A DNA stretch of 64,000 bases, taken from Lethocerus indicus (Eukaryota > Arthropoda > Insecta > Hemiptera > Belostomatidae). The stretch lies in NCBI GenBank assembly GCA_019843655.1, contig JACDQD010000005.1, positions 27,104,954 through 27,168,953 on the forward strand. The letters run 5' to 3'. The notes under the pieces were generated by a model. That model made no database searches. It was not told the origin of the DNA and saw nothing but the letters and a program-made list of their open reading frames with translations. The number at the start of each line of letters is the position of its first letter. The first letter of the stretch is position 1. Shown here piece after piece: positions 1 through 14,130 of the stretch. The position numbers and the translations under genes were made by a program.

Positions 1-2800
1 TTGTTTTGCTGTCAACACGTCCGTTTTATGTGTTAAGATTTGTATGATTAGAGCCGGAAACTGCCGCTACAATCCGACAACAGAACCCGCCATTCGGAAC
101 CGTATTCATTTTTCGATTTTACAAAATTAAACTGGGGCTCTTTCGAGTAAACCGATTAATCGGGGGGTTGGCGGGGTTGGGCACACTTAATTCCGGCTCG
201 GCTATATTGTTGTCTGGGGGTCCGTAATCGGGGCATTTATTAGATTGGGAACGGGTTGGGGGGCGATTCCTTTTCGCCGCGGGGCCCATTATTATTACCC
301 GCTCATTGTTTTATCATTTCTTCTGTGTTTTGTATTTGTGAAAGCTCAGACTCCGGGTTTAATAAAGCGAACGCTGGGGGGGAGGCCATATCATAATGGG
401 CCGAGCTGCAGGAGAAGAACAGGGAGGGGGCGGACCAGTTTATTGTTCAATTTTTTTCTGGTTCGTAGGGTAAAGGGGTGTGGGGTAGATCGCTCTCGTT
501 TCGTCGGCGCGTTTTTTTTATTCTGTGTTTTGTTTTGTTTGTTTTTTCTAATTTTTTCATTCCGCTCCGGGTTTCTCTCTCCTTTCTCCGTTTCGGATGC
601 CCGCCCTATTGTCAGCCCGGCGCCCAACAATCGGGTCATCTCCAAAGCCCAGTTCCAAATCGAGCGGCCGGAATTTTTTTTCAAAACGAAAAATAAAAGA
701 TTTTTTTGTGTTCCTACTCCATCATTTTTATTTTGTGGTCTGTCGATAAGAATCCGTAGGTATTGTACATTTTACGGAGAGAAATGGCAATTAAAAGAGC
801 GGTAGGTTCGCAAACTTGGGGCACGTAGATCACAAGATTACGGTGAAATGCTACACACATTAGTTAACTATGAAAACTTAAAAACTATAGAGTAAATGTA
901 AGTAAAATACAATCATTGACTCGAAAAATCCATAAAAATGATAATTAGTATGACCAACACTTTTTTATTGTAACTTGGAATCAATTTTGTACAAAGAACG
1001 TACAACTATAAATCCGTGCATTTCACGTCCCCTTACGTTATCAGTTACGCCAAAAATGTAATGAATAATACAGTAGTTCCTCATCAAATATATAAAACCA
1101 TCAAATGACGCTTATATATATTTTTAATATATATATATATATATATAATGTTTATATATTTTTAGTTACAAATCACCCTATCCTCTTTTTCATTTTTTCC
1201 CTAGTGATAAATAGCATTGTTCAACAGTATATATTAATATAGTAGACGCTACTCAAAAATTCATGATAGATTGAAGTTTCTCCAAAGAATATTCATTTCT
1301 ACTTTATATTCAATTTTGTTTAATTAAAAATGCTTAATTAAAAACTCTGACCGAAGGAAAGAAGAGGTAACTGAAATGAGGAACTATTCTTAATGAATAG
1401 GAATAGATAAAGATTTCTTTTCTTTACAAGTTTCATAAAAAGTGAAGATTTATCTTCGAAAAGACTGTAACTGTCTTCAAAGTGATTAGGCAACGGCATT
1501 GAGTAAGTAATAACTTCTTGTTTATACCTGTCGCGAAGAATAATCGAACCTAGACCTGTTCGCCTACCAAACTTTGGGATTTCTTCAAGGAGATAAGCTT
1601 CGAGAATTATTTGTTATAACTTCGAGGCCAAAGATTAGAGTGAAAAAATGTTGGAACCAATACGACAAAAAATAGCAAATTCTTAGCAAAGTGCCTGCCC
1701 GGTAAGGACAACAAAAATAATATATCCGTATGATTCATTGGCTAAAAAATAATCGGGGGTTATATGTCTGAAAAAGTTTTTATCTGGAAAATTCTCTCAC
1801 TGTGGGATGTCTAAAAAGAAAGAGATCTGAAAATTTTTTACTTATCCTCAGCTCGTTTTAAACAGAACAAATCCAGAACATATCCCCACGCAGATATATT
1901 GGGGATATACAAGTAATTATGGATATACAAGTGGTATATGACTACGTGTGTTTACCAGGCGAAATCGTGAACAATTTAGATATATTAGAATTTGTTACCA
2001 ATAAAATATAATTTGTGGGCAACATATATTAACAAACTAACCTATATTAACAGTCTAACCTTGCATGCAAGAGCAATACAAACTATCAAGCACTCTACCT
2101 TCACATCTGCAACGGATGTAGCTACGATACATACCTGAAACACAAAAAAAGCGTCACATTTTTATTACAAACAGAACCACATTTGCAATTTAAATTACAT
2201 AGTTAAATTAATTTGTTAAATGAAATAATGAGATAAATTGACCTGGAGAAACTAGCGGTACTAGTTTATGATGGGGAGAACTATGGGGGCCAGTGAAACA
2301 TGAAAGGAAAAGTTCATAAACGAATAGTTGTGTCCAGTATGAACCCCGCCTAATAGAGGGAGCTATTTAATAACGAAATTATCGGATCTCCCAGCAACAA
2401 TCTTGGGCTCAGCTCGGGACATTAGGGTGGTGGCATTACACACAAAGTTCCGCCGTTATCATTTAATAAAGCGGTTAGTTAAAACAGCCCACAGTTCAAC
2501 AACGGAAAACTGCTGGAGGGGCAAAAGCGGGTAAGAAAACTGAGCCCACTCGGAAAGCGGAGGGGGCCATTACCAGATTACACAGGCCCGTCCGAGGACG
2601 TTCAACATTAATATTAACAAGAGGAAACCTCGGGAAATTCACCGGAAAGAGAGAAAAAAAACACGAGGGGCCTCAACTCGAGAAATTGGAACCCTCTCTT
2701 CCGGATTCAAATGTTCCCTTGGATCCGCATACGCTTATCCGGTGGGCACTGTCACTCTGTTTAAACAGATGCGACTTTAAAAACTAAGCCGTGTCTGCCA
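1..2800. other. Gene-free stretch
   Basis: The first 800 bases are G- and T-run-rich (many TTTTTT), and a 186-codon frame at 245-805 is Phe/Arg-rich and unconvincing. From 810 on it is AT-rich with only the short (AT) tract at 1,127. I see no exon or RNA gene. Confidence 0.6.
1127..1147 (+). repeat. Short (AT)n microsatellite
   Basis: AT repeat of 21 bases within an AT-rich stretch. Confidence 0.9.
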
Positions 2801-2880
2801 CCAAAGCAGTGTCTCGACTAGAGAGTTCGAAAGAGGTAATTGAAGAGGAATTCCCAAGATTGAGGTCTGATAACTTAAAA

Positions 2881-2932
2881 TGGCGCTGAGTAAACGCGTC
2901 GACCCAGGTTCAAATCCTGGTGGCGACCCAAA
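2881..2932 (+). repeat. 3' half of a tRNA-like sequence (tRNA relic or SINE head)
   Basis: A perfect T arm, CCAGG-TTCAAAT-CCTGG (2904-2920), contains the RNA polymerase III B-box GGTTCAAATCC (2907-2917). It is followed by TGGCGACCCA, like the 3' acceptor strand and discriminator of a tRNA. A 5' acceptor partner (GGGTCGCCA) and a good A-box are not found upstream, so it is not an intact tRNA gene. It explains the minus-strand frame with the peptide PPGFEPGSTRL. Confidence 0.5.
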
Positions 2933-4155
2933 TATCAAATGATTAAACGTCATTATAATACAACACATAATGGAACAGGTAAACATAAATTTGCCCGGTA
3001 GAAGTTTAATACTAGTACAGTTTAGTACGATAGTAATATCATAGTTTGGTTTTATTGGATTTCATCGCTCTTCTAAACTCAACTCGCTTATTAGGTCCTA
3101 AGCTTGACATGTATTTATGTTATCCAATAAATTTAAAATACGTTCTAACGATTTTCTAAGAGTTTTTAGAAACTCTTCTTGTGTAGAACACAATACGTTC
3201 AACTAATTGGCTGAAAACTGCAACTGAAAACCACTCAAGCAGATATCAAACAAGGGACATCCTAATAACTCTCAATATTTATGTTGTATATTTGGCATAT
3301 ATATGCAATTCACCTGTACCATATTGTTCGCCTTTAGCAACTGTGAATAAAATGTAGGGTTATAATTAAAGTAAAAACTAAATTTCTTATTCTGCCACTG
3401 AGGATAAATGGAAAAATTCTCTATAAAGGAACCTTTAACGAGGACCTAATCGTCAAAGGAGATACCGGGACCTTTACAAGGAGGCTGACGTCAAAGTATA
3501 ATTCACCCCGGACTCAATAATTACTAATTTATTATGCAATTATTAACAAAAAATCTTTCTAAAAGACCTTAATTACGTCTGGTGAATCGAAGCAGATATA
3601 TCTACAAGAGTTGGAGAAATTACATTTCTTTTCATGTTACGAAATGAGCCTTCATAATTACAAATTATAATAGCCTAACTCGCGTTTGTGCTGCTCTTAT
3701 TGATCTAAACGTTGGAACGATCCGAAAATTGTAATTTTATTTTTTCGAAATATGATTGATGAAATTTAAAAACTTAAGGGGAAAAGACTTAATTTCGTTA
3801 TTTTCAAATGAGCGAAAACATGAAGCGTCGGCAAACTGAGTGCCACCTGCAATCGACATCCTCTGAATCAACCCTAGTTTAGTGGTGGGGGGTACTTTTG
3901 TCTGAATTTTATGGAAGCGAATAAACCAAAGAACCCCTTCGGCCGTAGTCCGCCACAACCAACCAGCACCAAGAAATTACATCCCTCGCACCTTCCATTT
4001 TCTAATTCACTCCCCCCCCCCCGTTAAATAAATGAACTTAGGTTCAATAGAGTAAGTAAGAAAGGGGCACCTCCCACAGCGTCCCCAATGAATGGTGGGT
4101 GGGAGTTTTGGTCCACACAAATTTTCCTTTTCAAAAGGATAAGTTATGAGAAATC

Positions 4156-4176
4156 GAGAGAGAGAGAGAGAGAGAG
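4156..4176 (+). repeat. Short (GA)n microsatellite
   Basis: GA repeat of 21 bases followed by more purines. Confidence 0.9.
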
Positions 4177-4565
4177 GAGAGGGGAGAGAATGAGCGGGGC
4201 TCGAGAAAGCAGTAAATCGCATCGAGTTTCGGCAGAGTGAAATGTCGAAAGACCGCCGGATGTATAAATTAGAACCGACTATTTGGTCTGAACCGTTCGT
4301 CTAGAGTTTGACCCCGTAAAGAACTGTGGGAACGGTTATGGCGACAAGAGATAACAACACACATCATACAAAACAATCTCACCAATACCAATACCCAACC
4401 ACTTCCAATGCTTCCAAATCGGTTCACTACCACCGAATAAAATACATAAAACCTAATGTAAAGTAATTAGTTATTATATTCTTCTAAACGTGAACTGGAA
4501 CCTCCTAGTCCACAATAAATTCATTTCAATTGTGAAACTTCAATTTAATTTGCACTTTTCTCAAC

Positions 4566-4596
4566 CTGTTTTGGCTACTCGCCATCGTCAGTAGCA
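4566..4596 (-). repeat. Hammerhead-like copy, half of an inverted pair
   Basis: The minus strand reads GCTACTGACGATGGCGAGTA, then GCCAAAACAGG. Stem I GCTA and the CUGANGA box (as CTGACGA) are kept, while G12 of the second box is A. A second copy in the opposite orientation lies about 120 bases away at 4,715-4,772. Confidence 0.5.
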
Positions 4597-4714
4597 GGGT
4601 GGCCTGCACGACAATCTGCATAGTGCTAAATCCGAACCACGCAGAACTAAAACTTCGTATCAAAAATCCCGGACAACTGAGATAGTAAAAGTGCAGAAAC
4701 AGTTGGTAACGAAA

Positions 4715-4772
4715 TGAGAAGATGGTGAAGACCCGAAATGGGTCTACCGAAGACCAAACCAGAAGATCCATT
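4715..4772 (+). repeat. Hammerhead-like copy, other half of the inverted pair
   Basis: GAGAAGATGGTGAAGACCC, then GAAATGGGTCTACC, then GAAGACCAAACCAG follow the family order. The first box is GAGAAGA instead of CTGAAGA. Matching ends (AAGACCAAACCAG) make the family assignment firm despite the decay. Confidence 0.5.
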
Positions 4773-4799
4773 GTGCTCGTAAATCTATTACATGTGCTT

Positions 4800-7700
4800 C
4801 TGATGTTAAAAATTAGCAACCGGCAACAGTTCTTCGGTAAATATTATTCGGATATTAACGAGTTTGTCAATTGTTTATTCCAGAAGTTTACGGTTCTCCA
4901 GTTTGTAACCTCCGACCGCTCGAAAAGGTCTCCTCAAGTTTATCCGAGGATCGTGAACGTCGGCTGATTTACGAGCGAGAGTCCGAGAGGTGGGCCGGGC
5001 TGTTTTGAATAGCGGGACTGTTTGACAATCCTTTTGGGGAAACTCCCGGTTATAAATTAACCGTTGGCCCTGAGGGGGGAAGTTCGACTGAAAGATGACC
5101 GCCGACCTCCCGCCAGGAGTTTCGCTAAAGCCAAAATGCTAGCCGCATATTCCCACTCTCTAATGAACACACAGCCACCCCTAACACCCACCCCCAGCCG
5201 GATAGGTAATTTGACGGGGCCCCCGAATTCAACTTTGGGGCTAATGCCCCTCACCGCCGCCGCTTCCCACCAATTTTCGCCACTCGAGAAGAGAAAATGC
5301 ACTAATTTCTGAAATTTGTGAAATGCGAGCGGCCATATTGGAGGGCCGACCCGTCCTATTGTCCCGAGTTTTATGCCCTCCCATTCCCGTTGGGCTCACT
5401 CCACAACTTTAAATTATGGTACTCTGGGACTTTTCTCTCTTAGTTAACCCTTTTTGACTCTGGTCCTATTTTCCAATTTTTTCCTTTTCATAACACTTAA
5501 TAAAATATCAGAATATTCCAACAGCGATAAATTATAGTTTGTAAGTTATCCCATACGGTGATTCCATGTTACATTAGTTAGTTGTCATATTTTATTTTTC
5601 GTTCATATAACTCGGACGTTGTCGATGGAATACATTAGATTGTGTACCTGAACCGTTCCTTTAGGACAAAGGTAAATGTTTAAAAATACTATATTTTTGC
5701 TTATACTATATTATTTTATAATACTATATTATTCTTTTAATAATCCTTTAAATTGATAATAATCATTATTATATTCCTTTTAGTTAAATTAAAATATTCT
5801 ATACATTCCACAACATGTTTCAATATAGATAGAACCTTATTGTATACATAACGTCACACATACATTACATTGCGCCATTTAAATCTCATTTCAACAAAAT
5901 CATATACCTGCTTATTAAATCATATCTGCTTATTAAATCTCAATAAACTGGATGAACTAAAGCGACATGGACAGATTTGATATGCGGGCTGCAGGGATTG
6001 AGCGGCTGCATACGGCCATTTACATAATATTAATCGACATTTAATTTTTAATCCCGCCTCCTCTTGAAACAATAAATATAATTTATTGGAATGGAAATTT
6101 GCCACGCAATCAGTGACAAAAATTGATCACTTTCCGTCCGCCCCTCCCACAAAATTACAGGGCTTTTGATATATTACAGCCCTGTTTTAATTAGGGCCCC
6201 AATAAAGGCACAGTTAAGGCCCTTCGGAGTATTGATTACAGTTAATCTTATTTGTGGAAAGATTAATTTATATAGTTTCCCCAAGAATGGCTACTACTTC
6301 AGTTCTTTTACGACGACGGGAAAGCAATAAAAAGAACTAGGAATCGCTAAACTGAAAGCGCGTTCAGCTCTGGAGAATTTATGTTTGCAACTTTATTAAC
6401 TTGCGTTAGTCATTGCCCAGCATACTATTTAGCAGAGAATCCTTAGACGCCCGTACTAATTCGAGTTCTTCTGTCGATAAATTGACTCAATTAAAGTTGG
6501 ATGGAAACTAAATTATGTCCCGGGAATTAAAATAATGCGTATGTTCAGGATTTAAGAGCGAGAGATAACTCGTATTTTTCCTGCTGTGATTTACAATCAT
6601 AAATTCGAAATAAAAAGTACACGTTTATATAAATAATAATTCAGTTATTATTAGTCACAAATTTGGCTGGAAATTCACAGGGCGTAAAATTTATAGATTT
6701 TATTGTATCCAACGTGTTCCTTTCGCGCATAAAGGAAATTGCGAAAATTCAGCGAAAATTTGGTTCAGAGCGAAAATGGAATTCAGTCCGGTAGTTTGTT
6801 CCTGAACAACTGTATCCCGCCTAAAGGGCATACGTAATAAGAACATGCTTCGGCAAAACTAACCGAATTCCGAAATCGCCGTCGATTCGGAATGGTTAGC
6901 GCATCGAACCGGATCCGAATTTATATTCAATTACTAATTTTAAATCTATATCCTTCGTGGAAACGGATGCGGGTTCATTTTAATCGCCCACGAAAACTTC
7001 GGAATTGCAGTTTGAAATTTCCCATTTCTCGAAATCGTCCTGGAGCAGTAGGAAAGAATTTATAGAGTGCGCTAGGAGGACCTGCGGCGAGATGGGTGAG
7101 GAGCAGGAGTTGGGTGAGGGGGGATGGGAAGGAGCAATGAACATAACTGTAAAACTCCCGGGGTCCGGAAATTGCTGCTCTCGACTCACCCAAAATCTAT
7201 TTCGAGGGGGTTGAGGCGCGGTGAGGCAGGTTGAGGGGGTTGGGTTAAGTTGCTCCGAAACCTTTAAAATAAAGATAAGCCTGCCAGGAGGGGACGGGAG
7301 GGGCGAACACTTCAGCCTCAGCCTCAACCTCAGACTGGAGCTCAATCCGCCGGGACGGTGACTGGGGGGGGGGCTCCTTGAGTTAAGGCAGGACATTAGG
7401 AAAAAGGTAGGGCCGGTATTAAAGGCCGAATTAACTAAAGTGCGTGGCCCAAATCTACCTCAAACTTCGGCCCCTTTTCAAACAATAAACCCGCTTCCTG
7501 CCGGAGATATAATACATTAATATCAATAAGACTAAGTGGACTTTTTATCTAACCACTCCTTAAATTGCTGAAATTATTCGGCAATTCTTTTTAACATTTA
7601 TGAATTTCTATTCGATTCATAAGTAGAATTTATTGTATAATAAATAATATTTATTAATATATAATATTTTATGCTACGGCTGTAGATGTGGGGACACAAA

Positions 7701-10700
7701 AATCAGTTTAAACAAGCTTTGAGAACGAATTTTAAATTAAATATACAGTAATTCGTACGCTTCTAATACTACGCCAATACGACAGTTATGGCAATAACGG
7801 TTAGTATCAACAGCGCCTTGTGAGGGCTTGACCCGCCAATGTGCTTTGTACTCACTGTCATAATTATAAAAAAAGTTAATAAATACTATAAAAACCTATG
7901 TATAATTATAGAGAATCATTAATTAGGAAAACAATTTGTTTATCACATTAACGAACGCCCGGCGATGATATGGTAATGATAGGAGGAGGCGTATAAGCTT
8001 GTGCCGCATATGGTCGGTTGGTTGGAGGGGCCCCTCCCACTAAGTCGATACATTACAATCCGATATTACTTAATACGGCCATTTGCTTTGTGTTAATTGA
8101 ACTGCCTTCATTGAAGACCGATTGGCCGGCCGAATAGTCAAATTGCCGTAAGCGCAGTGCCATTCGGCCCAGGTTATTGAAATACAGATTAGAGCCCATT
8201 AGGCCAATTGACTTCGGAATTTCAGGAGTGATATTACGTCTGAGGATAGTGATTTTCAAGGCGATTTACCGACACTATTCTAATTATTTTCAAAGAAAAT
8301 CAGAATTTGAGCAATATGTTTTATTGAAGGATTTTTCCGGTCGTACATTTCCTAAAAATATGGCATTAATATTTATGTATTGTTTAGAATACCAATCTTA
8401 AAGCTAATACTTATATATTTCGTCTTTAATACGTAGTGATGAACTAAATTATATTCGATAAAAGGTATTGGTTCGTGTGTAACAGTTGAATTAGTATTGA
8501 TTAATAATAATACAATATACTTTCTTAAACAAAATTATTATATTTTAACCGAATGTATTTTTCTGCACTTTATTCATTGCCTATTCTTAATCACTCGTAT
8601 GTAAATTAATTATTTATAAAATGTACATATTACAAAAATTTATATAATAATAAATCATAATTTAATGCTATAAGAAGGTAGTGTCTGAGCTGTACAATAA
8701 AGTATCGGATAAAATCTAAATGTCCGTTAAGCAAGTGTGTTATCTATTGGATGAGAGGCCGACCAACTGTGGCCGGAGATTAGGAGTCGGTCTGTGTCTG
8801 CCGTTTGTATTGCTCTGTTTCTGGGCTCGCTCGATGATGTGATTATAGGTCGAGATTGGGGCCGGGCAGGGACAGAGAGCTGGGGGCTGTGTTTCAAACT
8901 GTTTAGGCCGACTTCTGGTTCTGGTTACCGAAGATAAAGCCAATGCCCGGACCAACCACCTACACATCAACCACACCACCGCACTAAACCGAAACTTAGA
9001 ACCCCCTCAACAGGCTGACCCACCGAAAATATCTTAGTTAGATTCCACTAGATTGCAGGTGGATAATTCCGCCGCGGAAAATATTAACATCAATAACCGA
9101 CTTCCGGTAGGATCGCGGTAGACCCTCCAATTTAATTTGGATGAAACTAGAGAAGATTCGCGAATTATCTGATCCTGTTCAGTTCCAGAAGAGAGGAGAA
9201 GATGAAATTTCATTTCATTCGGGCAATCCGAAAAAAGGATATCAATCCCAATAAATCCGCATAAAATCACAACTGGATAGAATTACACAGTACGCGTTAT
9301 AAGGGAAATATACGGGGAATTGTAGTGGGGGAATATTCTCTTTTTCCGCCTAAGGCCTAGGGCGGAAAATTATGTAATGGCGATTAGGAAGAAAGAAATT
9401 TAATCTCGGGGAAGGAAATTATGAGCGGTTGAAGGTAACGAGATCCCCGCCGAGGAGGGTTAGATTCCAATTTGTTAAAATTAAATATAAACGGACCAAG
9501 CCTCGAGGCCCGACCGAACTCCTCCCCCCAAGCGAATGGAGAATTTTACAGATGTTTTTACGAGATACACCCCCTAGAGAGAGACCTAATTTAAAATTAT
9601 GCAAACAAAAAATGGCGCAATTTTGCAAATGGTAAATAAAATAAGGATGGCCTACTTCGTATGACAATCTGTGAAATAAATAATGCCTTCATGGCCCCTT
9701 CCTCCCTTCAGATTGCCCGCTATCCTGAGATTTAACAGGAAAAATCGAATTGCAAAAGAAAAATAACATTTATTTCATATTAAAACTTTATAAAATTCTG
9801 CAATATAATACCACTGTTCTATAGTCATATCGGTAGTGCCAGTCTCAGAGTGAAACTTTCGATGATCCCAACCTGATGATAGAATGGAACAAATGAAAGA
9901 AACCGCAGAACATACGTCTTGCCTTCAATTTACTTTCTTTCTTTTTATTCTGCGAATTCGTTGTATTCCTTCTTCTGCTTTTGAGAACAGATAAGAACTG
10001 CCTGAGAAAAGATTCGAGGCTGCGCGTAAGAGTTCAAAGTTGTTTTGGCGCAGGAAGTTCGCGCTGCGAAGTCAGTTCGGTTTAGCGGAATAAGATTTCC
10101 GATCGGGGTTGTTCGGGAGGTCAACAGACAGAGGACCCAACAATGGGCCCAAGTCCAACTTGTGCCTGCAACAACAAGATAAATATAGGAGAGAGAGCCC
10201 TTCCACCATTGAGTATTGAGACCGCCCAAGTACCATCTCCGCGCTATGTCCCTGGACACCGCCCCAACTAGCCAAAATAAATTTTATTCAATTTTCATAT
10301 TTTTCGGAATTCGGTGGACTATCTAATTGCTGTGTTAAGCTTAAAAAAGTGATATCCAAATTACCGTGTGCAATGACGTAAAATAATAGTGGTGAGATAT
10401 TCCAATAGTGCAGATAAACAATAGTGAAGACGCAACCGAATAGGTTAAACTATTTTTTGAATTATTGTGAGACAAACACACACTGAGTAGCTCCAAACAC
10501 TGTTCTTCTGTATAGAAATAGGAGGGCCCTAGACTGATCGGTACTGAGAACTGTCAATTGCCAAATGCCCGGAGGTATACTGGACAGAGAGGGAGCTAAT
10601 TTGGCGAAGGGATGGGGGAGGTATCATCCCCCTACCTATCTGCCGACTTCCCCTACCGACCCTCCTGTAAACAGGATGAGGATATTGGGGCTCTAATCGA

Positions 10701-13700
10701 GTGTCTTGTACGCTCACGTCAACCGTGATTCCCCAGTCTCGGTGTCTCCCCCTTAAATGATCATCTACACAGACGAGGGGCACGTCAAACGCCGAATTAA
10801 GACCCAAGAATCCAACAAAACCGGTTTCCCGCTGGTCAGAAGACAACAACAACCGCTCTACCACAAACAGTTCTTCAAGAATAAAAGACCCATAGACAAT
10901 ATCCAATCGACATATGCTCGGAATTAGATATTGTTATAACCTCATCCAAGCCACGAACAGACACGCAAAGAGTCTCACGATTCGAGAAATACTCACGATG
11001 AGTATTCTTTATGCGTCTTTCCGAGTTATTCACTATCTCCGATCAAGGTTTTCTTCTTAAGGTTTCTCCCACCGTAAGTAGACAACGCGAACGCTACCAT
11101 GCGTCCGGACAGGCATAGGGGCAAGAATATACGGGCCGGTACGGGACTTATACTACATTTGTGTATAAATAATGTACTTCAAAATAAAGTATACGTCCAA
11201 AACCAGTATTCAGGGCCTAATTCAGCCCCAAAAACAGTATTCGAGCGCTATCTCTTCGGCAGAATATTTTGTTTGTTGTCTAAGAGAGGTAGCACTATTA
11301 TCATTTCTAATTCCTAACCGAAGTAATGACTAACCTTATTCGTTCACAGATTGATTCCAGGTGTAAGTGTTCAACCGTAGCGGGTGTTCAACTGGGGCCG
11401 TGTGCGAGTGGAAGAAAGGCAGTCGGTATATCCAAGGGGGCTAACATCTGGGCCCAGGGACACTCCCACCGTCGACCTAACTCACCCGGCAAGATAGTTG
11501 CGGCGTTCGCATTACCGGGAGTTCGCAGGTAACCGTGTATATTAAACTTGGGCTTGCGCGGTTGTTAGTACGCCCCGTTAATGAACACACAAATGTAAGT
11601 TGCGACTGCAGTTTCCCCAGCGGCGGTAGGAGAACCGACTTCGTGCCCGCAGACCCCTCCCCTACTCCCCACTCGTCCTTCTCCTATCGACTATTCCCAA
11701 ACTGTTCCCAGTTAACCAATCGGCGAAAGGTGCACTTGGCGCCGCGACGCCGATAAGTAAATAGAAACCAGCTGAATACTCTGATAAATTATCATATACT
11801 GAATATTGATAGTATAATTATAACAAAGTGATCAATTTATTGAAGTTGGTATCAGCCAGCCATTAATATTCGCCATCGATTAGATAACTAATTACAGAAA
11901 TTAACGGTCCGATACGCCACAATTGACGAAGCTATTTACAAAACTATTAGCATTCAACTCTTGTTACTAATTTAATGCTTGATTTAAGGCCAACGCTCGA
12001 TCTAATATGCGAATCGAAGACAGCGGAGTGTTTCATAATCGATCAACGGGACCAAAATTGTGTTGAATTTAATTTCCCAAAGTTTGCTTTTATTCAGTCT
12101 TTTAGTCGGGACTTTTCTGTTTGGATCGATAATTTTACCAGGCCTGAAAAGGCTTAGAGCGCTCAAATCTCGATAACATATTGAGGATTGCGTTCAAGTG
12201 TATGAAGTCAGGCAGTACGGAGGACAACCCTCAACGATTCAATTAATTGTAATTATTATTTAATTAAATGGAACGGTGGACAGTTAAGTGAGAAAGGATA
12301 ATGTTTTCCCACCCTATAAGAGTGGGTCTCTATCCTTATAGAGCGGGATACCTTGAGAATAAAATAAAAATATCAAGGACCTAATTTTCATCTCCTCTGT
12401 CAAAGGAAAAGAACTGACTATTATGTAATTGATAAAGCCATATAATATATAAAGCCATTTTAATATATAAAAATTATTCTTCGAAACTAGTATTCGATTA
12501 TAATTCATTAAAATTATATTATATTCATTGCATTCAGCCTGAAATTTCAAATATTCCATGTTTTCTCATAAATGTATGAGCGCGAGGTCTGCTAAAAGCT
12601 TTCCGAATTTATTTTCAGCAACAGTAGAAATATTAAATCTACCGATGAATCCTTGAAATCATTTTGACATAGTTATGACGGTATAATAAAGAAATTCGAG
12701 AATTTCTTAGAAATTTTTGAAATGTTAAAGTCCTAACTTGAGGACCGGATGACTCCTTTCTTCATCCTAAATAAAGTTCTTCATTTTCTAAACAAAGCTG
12801 TACACACGGTTTTATAACAGTTTAACATTCAGAAATTATTTTAGTCAGGAACCTAAAGTTCGACATTCACACCCGAGACAGGAATGTCGGAGTCACAACT
12901 TTAGTCACTACACTTGAGTCATTCTTATTTTTATCCTGAAAAAATGACTTCGAATAATTATTACTTATTTCACTTAATTATTAGTAGTGTGCCATGTTAA
13001 TACGATTTTTTTTCCTTTAATAATGCGGACTTCCGTTTAATATAGGACTCTCAAGTATAAAACCCCTTCTGACAATGAATTTATTACATATTTTTTGCAA
13101 TAAAGATAAGTATAAAGTATAAGGCCGGGCGGTCCGACAAGATGAAGCTTTGAACTTGGGCATCGGCCAACAATAGGGCGGCAGTACGGGAGAATATCCA
13201 CTACTAAACCTGGCACACAATCCACCACTATCCGCTATTAGAAATCTGCATTGAATTCTTACATTTTATTATATTATATATGTATACATATACATGATTT
13301 AACAGATGTGCACGATTTGTGTATAAACAATATATGCAAGAATACTTCACACTTACTTCCTTTTATTGCATAATAAAAATGACCTATCCATTGTTACACT
13401 ACTGCGCTACGTTGGAAACGTTTTCAGTCTAGTATTTACGATACCAGATTATGATTTATTTGTCAAACCTGTTCATGTAAAAAAGTTTTCAACTACCTAA
13501 TATTGTCCGCATATTTATAATTGAGTAATAGACGATATCTATTATAGACTTACAGTTTGCTTTGTGTGAAACGTTTATGAACTTAGTTCTTGTTAAAGGT
13601 AAGGTGTAATTTGGTAAAGGTGTATTTTATATAGTGGTAAATAAGCTAGATCTATTTCGATAGGATACATCAGACGTTTTTTCAGTTTCCTAGATGGCCA

Positions 13701-14100
13701 CGCTTTCAGTTTTCCACATTCCATGAAATGAGTAAATCTAGAAATTCGGTTGAATTAGATATTCGTTGGTCGTTATTTTCGAGGCGGTGAAAGGCGATCG
13801 CGTCCGAATATTTATTTGGCGATGGAAAGGGCAAACTCCTCTCCCCTCGGTCCCGATATTTTTCGCGGGTCCTCAACTACACTCCCCTAATAGTGGATCA
13901 TATTTTAGCAGCCCCTTTCTTTTTGAAAAAATAATTTTCAATCTACCAGTTGTCAAATCGGTCAGTTTTCAAACCCAATTGAAAAAGCTTGGCCCCATAT
14001 TTGCCGGAAGAAAAATTAAACTTTCAATGAAATCGGGTAAAGAACGTTGAAAGAACAATGAAACTATCCAGAATAACGACTGAAGGCCGCATAAACTGGA
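4800..14100. other. Gene-free stretch
   Basis: Mixed AT-rich and GC-richer segments with short overlapping frames on both strands. The longest are 138 codons at 7,396-6,980 (minus, Pro/Ser-rich) and 125 codons at 10,906-10,529 (minus); neither has a recognisable motif, a Kozak-like start with splice sites, or a family match. The only repeat I can point to is the 11.03 kb dispersed copy. Confidence 0.5.
11031..11094 (+). repeat. Dispersed repeat, partner at 48,304-48,378
   Basis: CACTATCTCCG, GGTTTCTCCCA, AGTAGACAACGC and AACG occur in the same order and spacing at 48,304-48,378, with a nine-base length difference in between. No similarity to the hammerhead family is seen. Confidence 0.45.
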
Positions 14101-14130
14101 CCGGAGTATCATTAACCCCTTAGCTTATAA

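Noticed and set aside
245..805. 186-codon plus-strand frame, the longest in the window
   Set aside because: Phe- and Arg-rich from T runs and GC-rich text. It overlaps frames on both strands and has no recognisable domain.
2777..2986. Minus-strand 69-codon frame with PPGFEPGSTRL
   Set aside because: That peptide is the reverse complement of a tRNA T arm and acceptor end, a well-known source of false proteins.
10420..10452. GTGAAGACGCAACCGAATAGG, a possible further motif copy
   Set aside because: Too decayed to tell from chance.
10529..10906. 125-codon minus-strand frame
   Set aside because: No recognised motif and no partner exon. An open frame this long can occur by chance in 64 kb.
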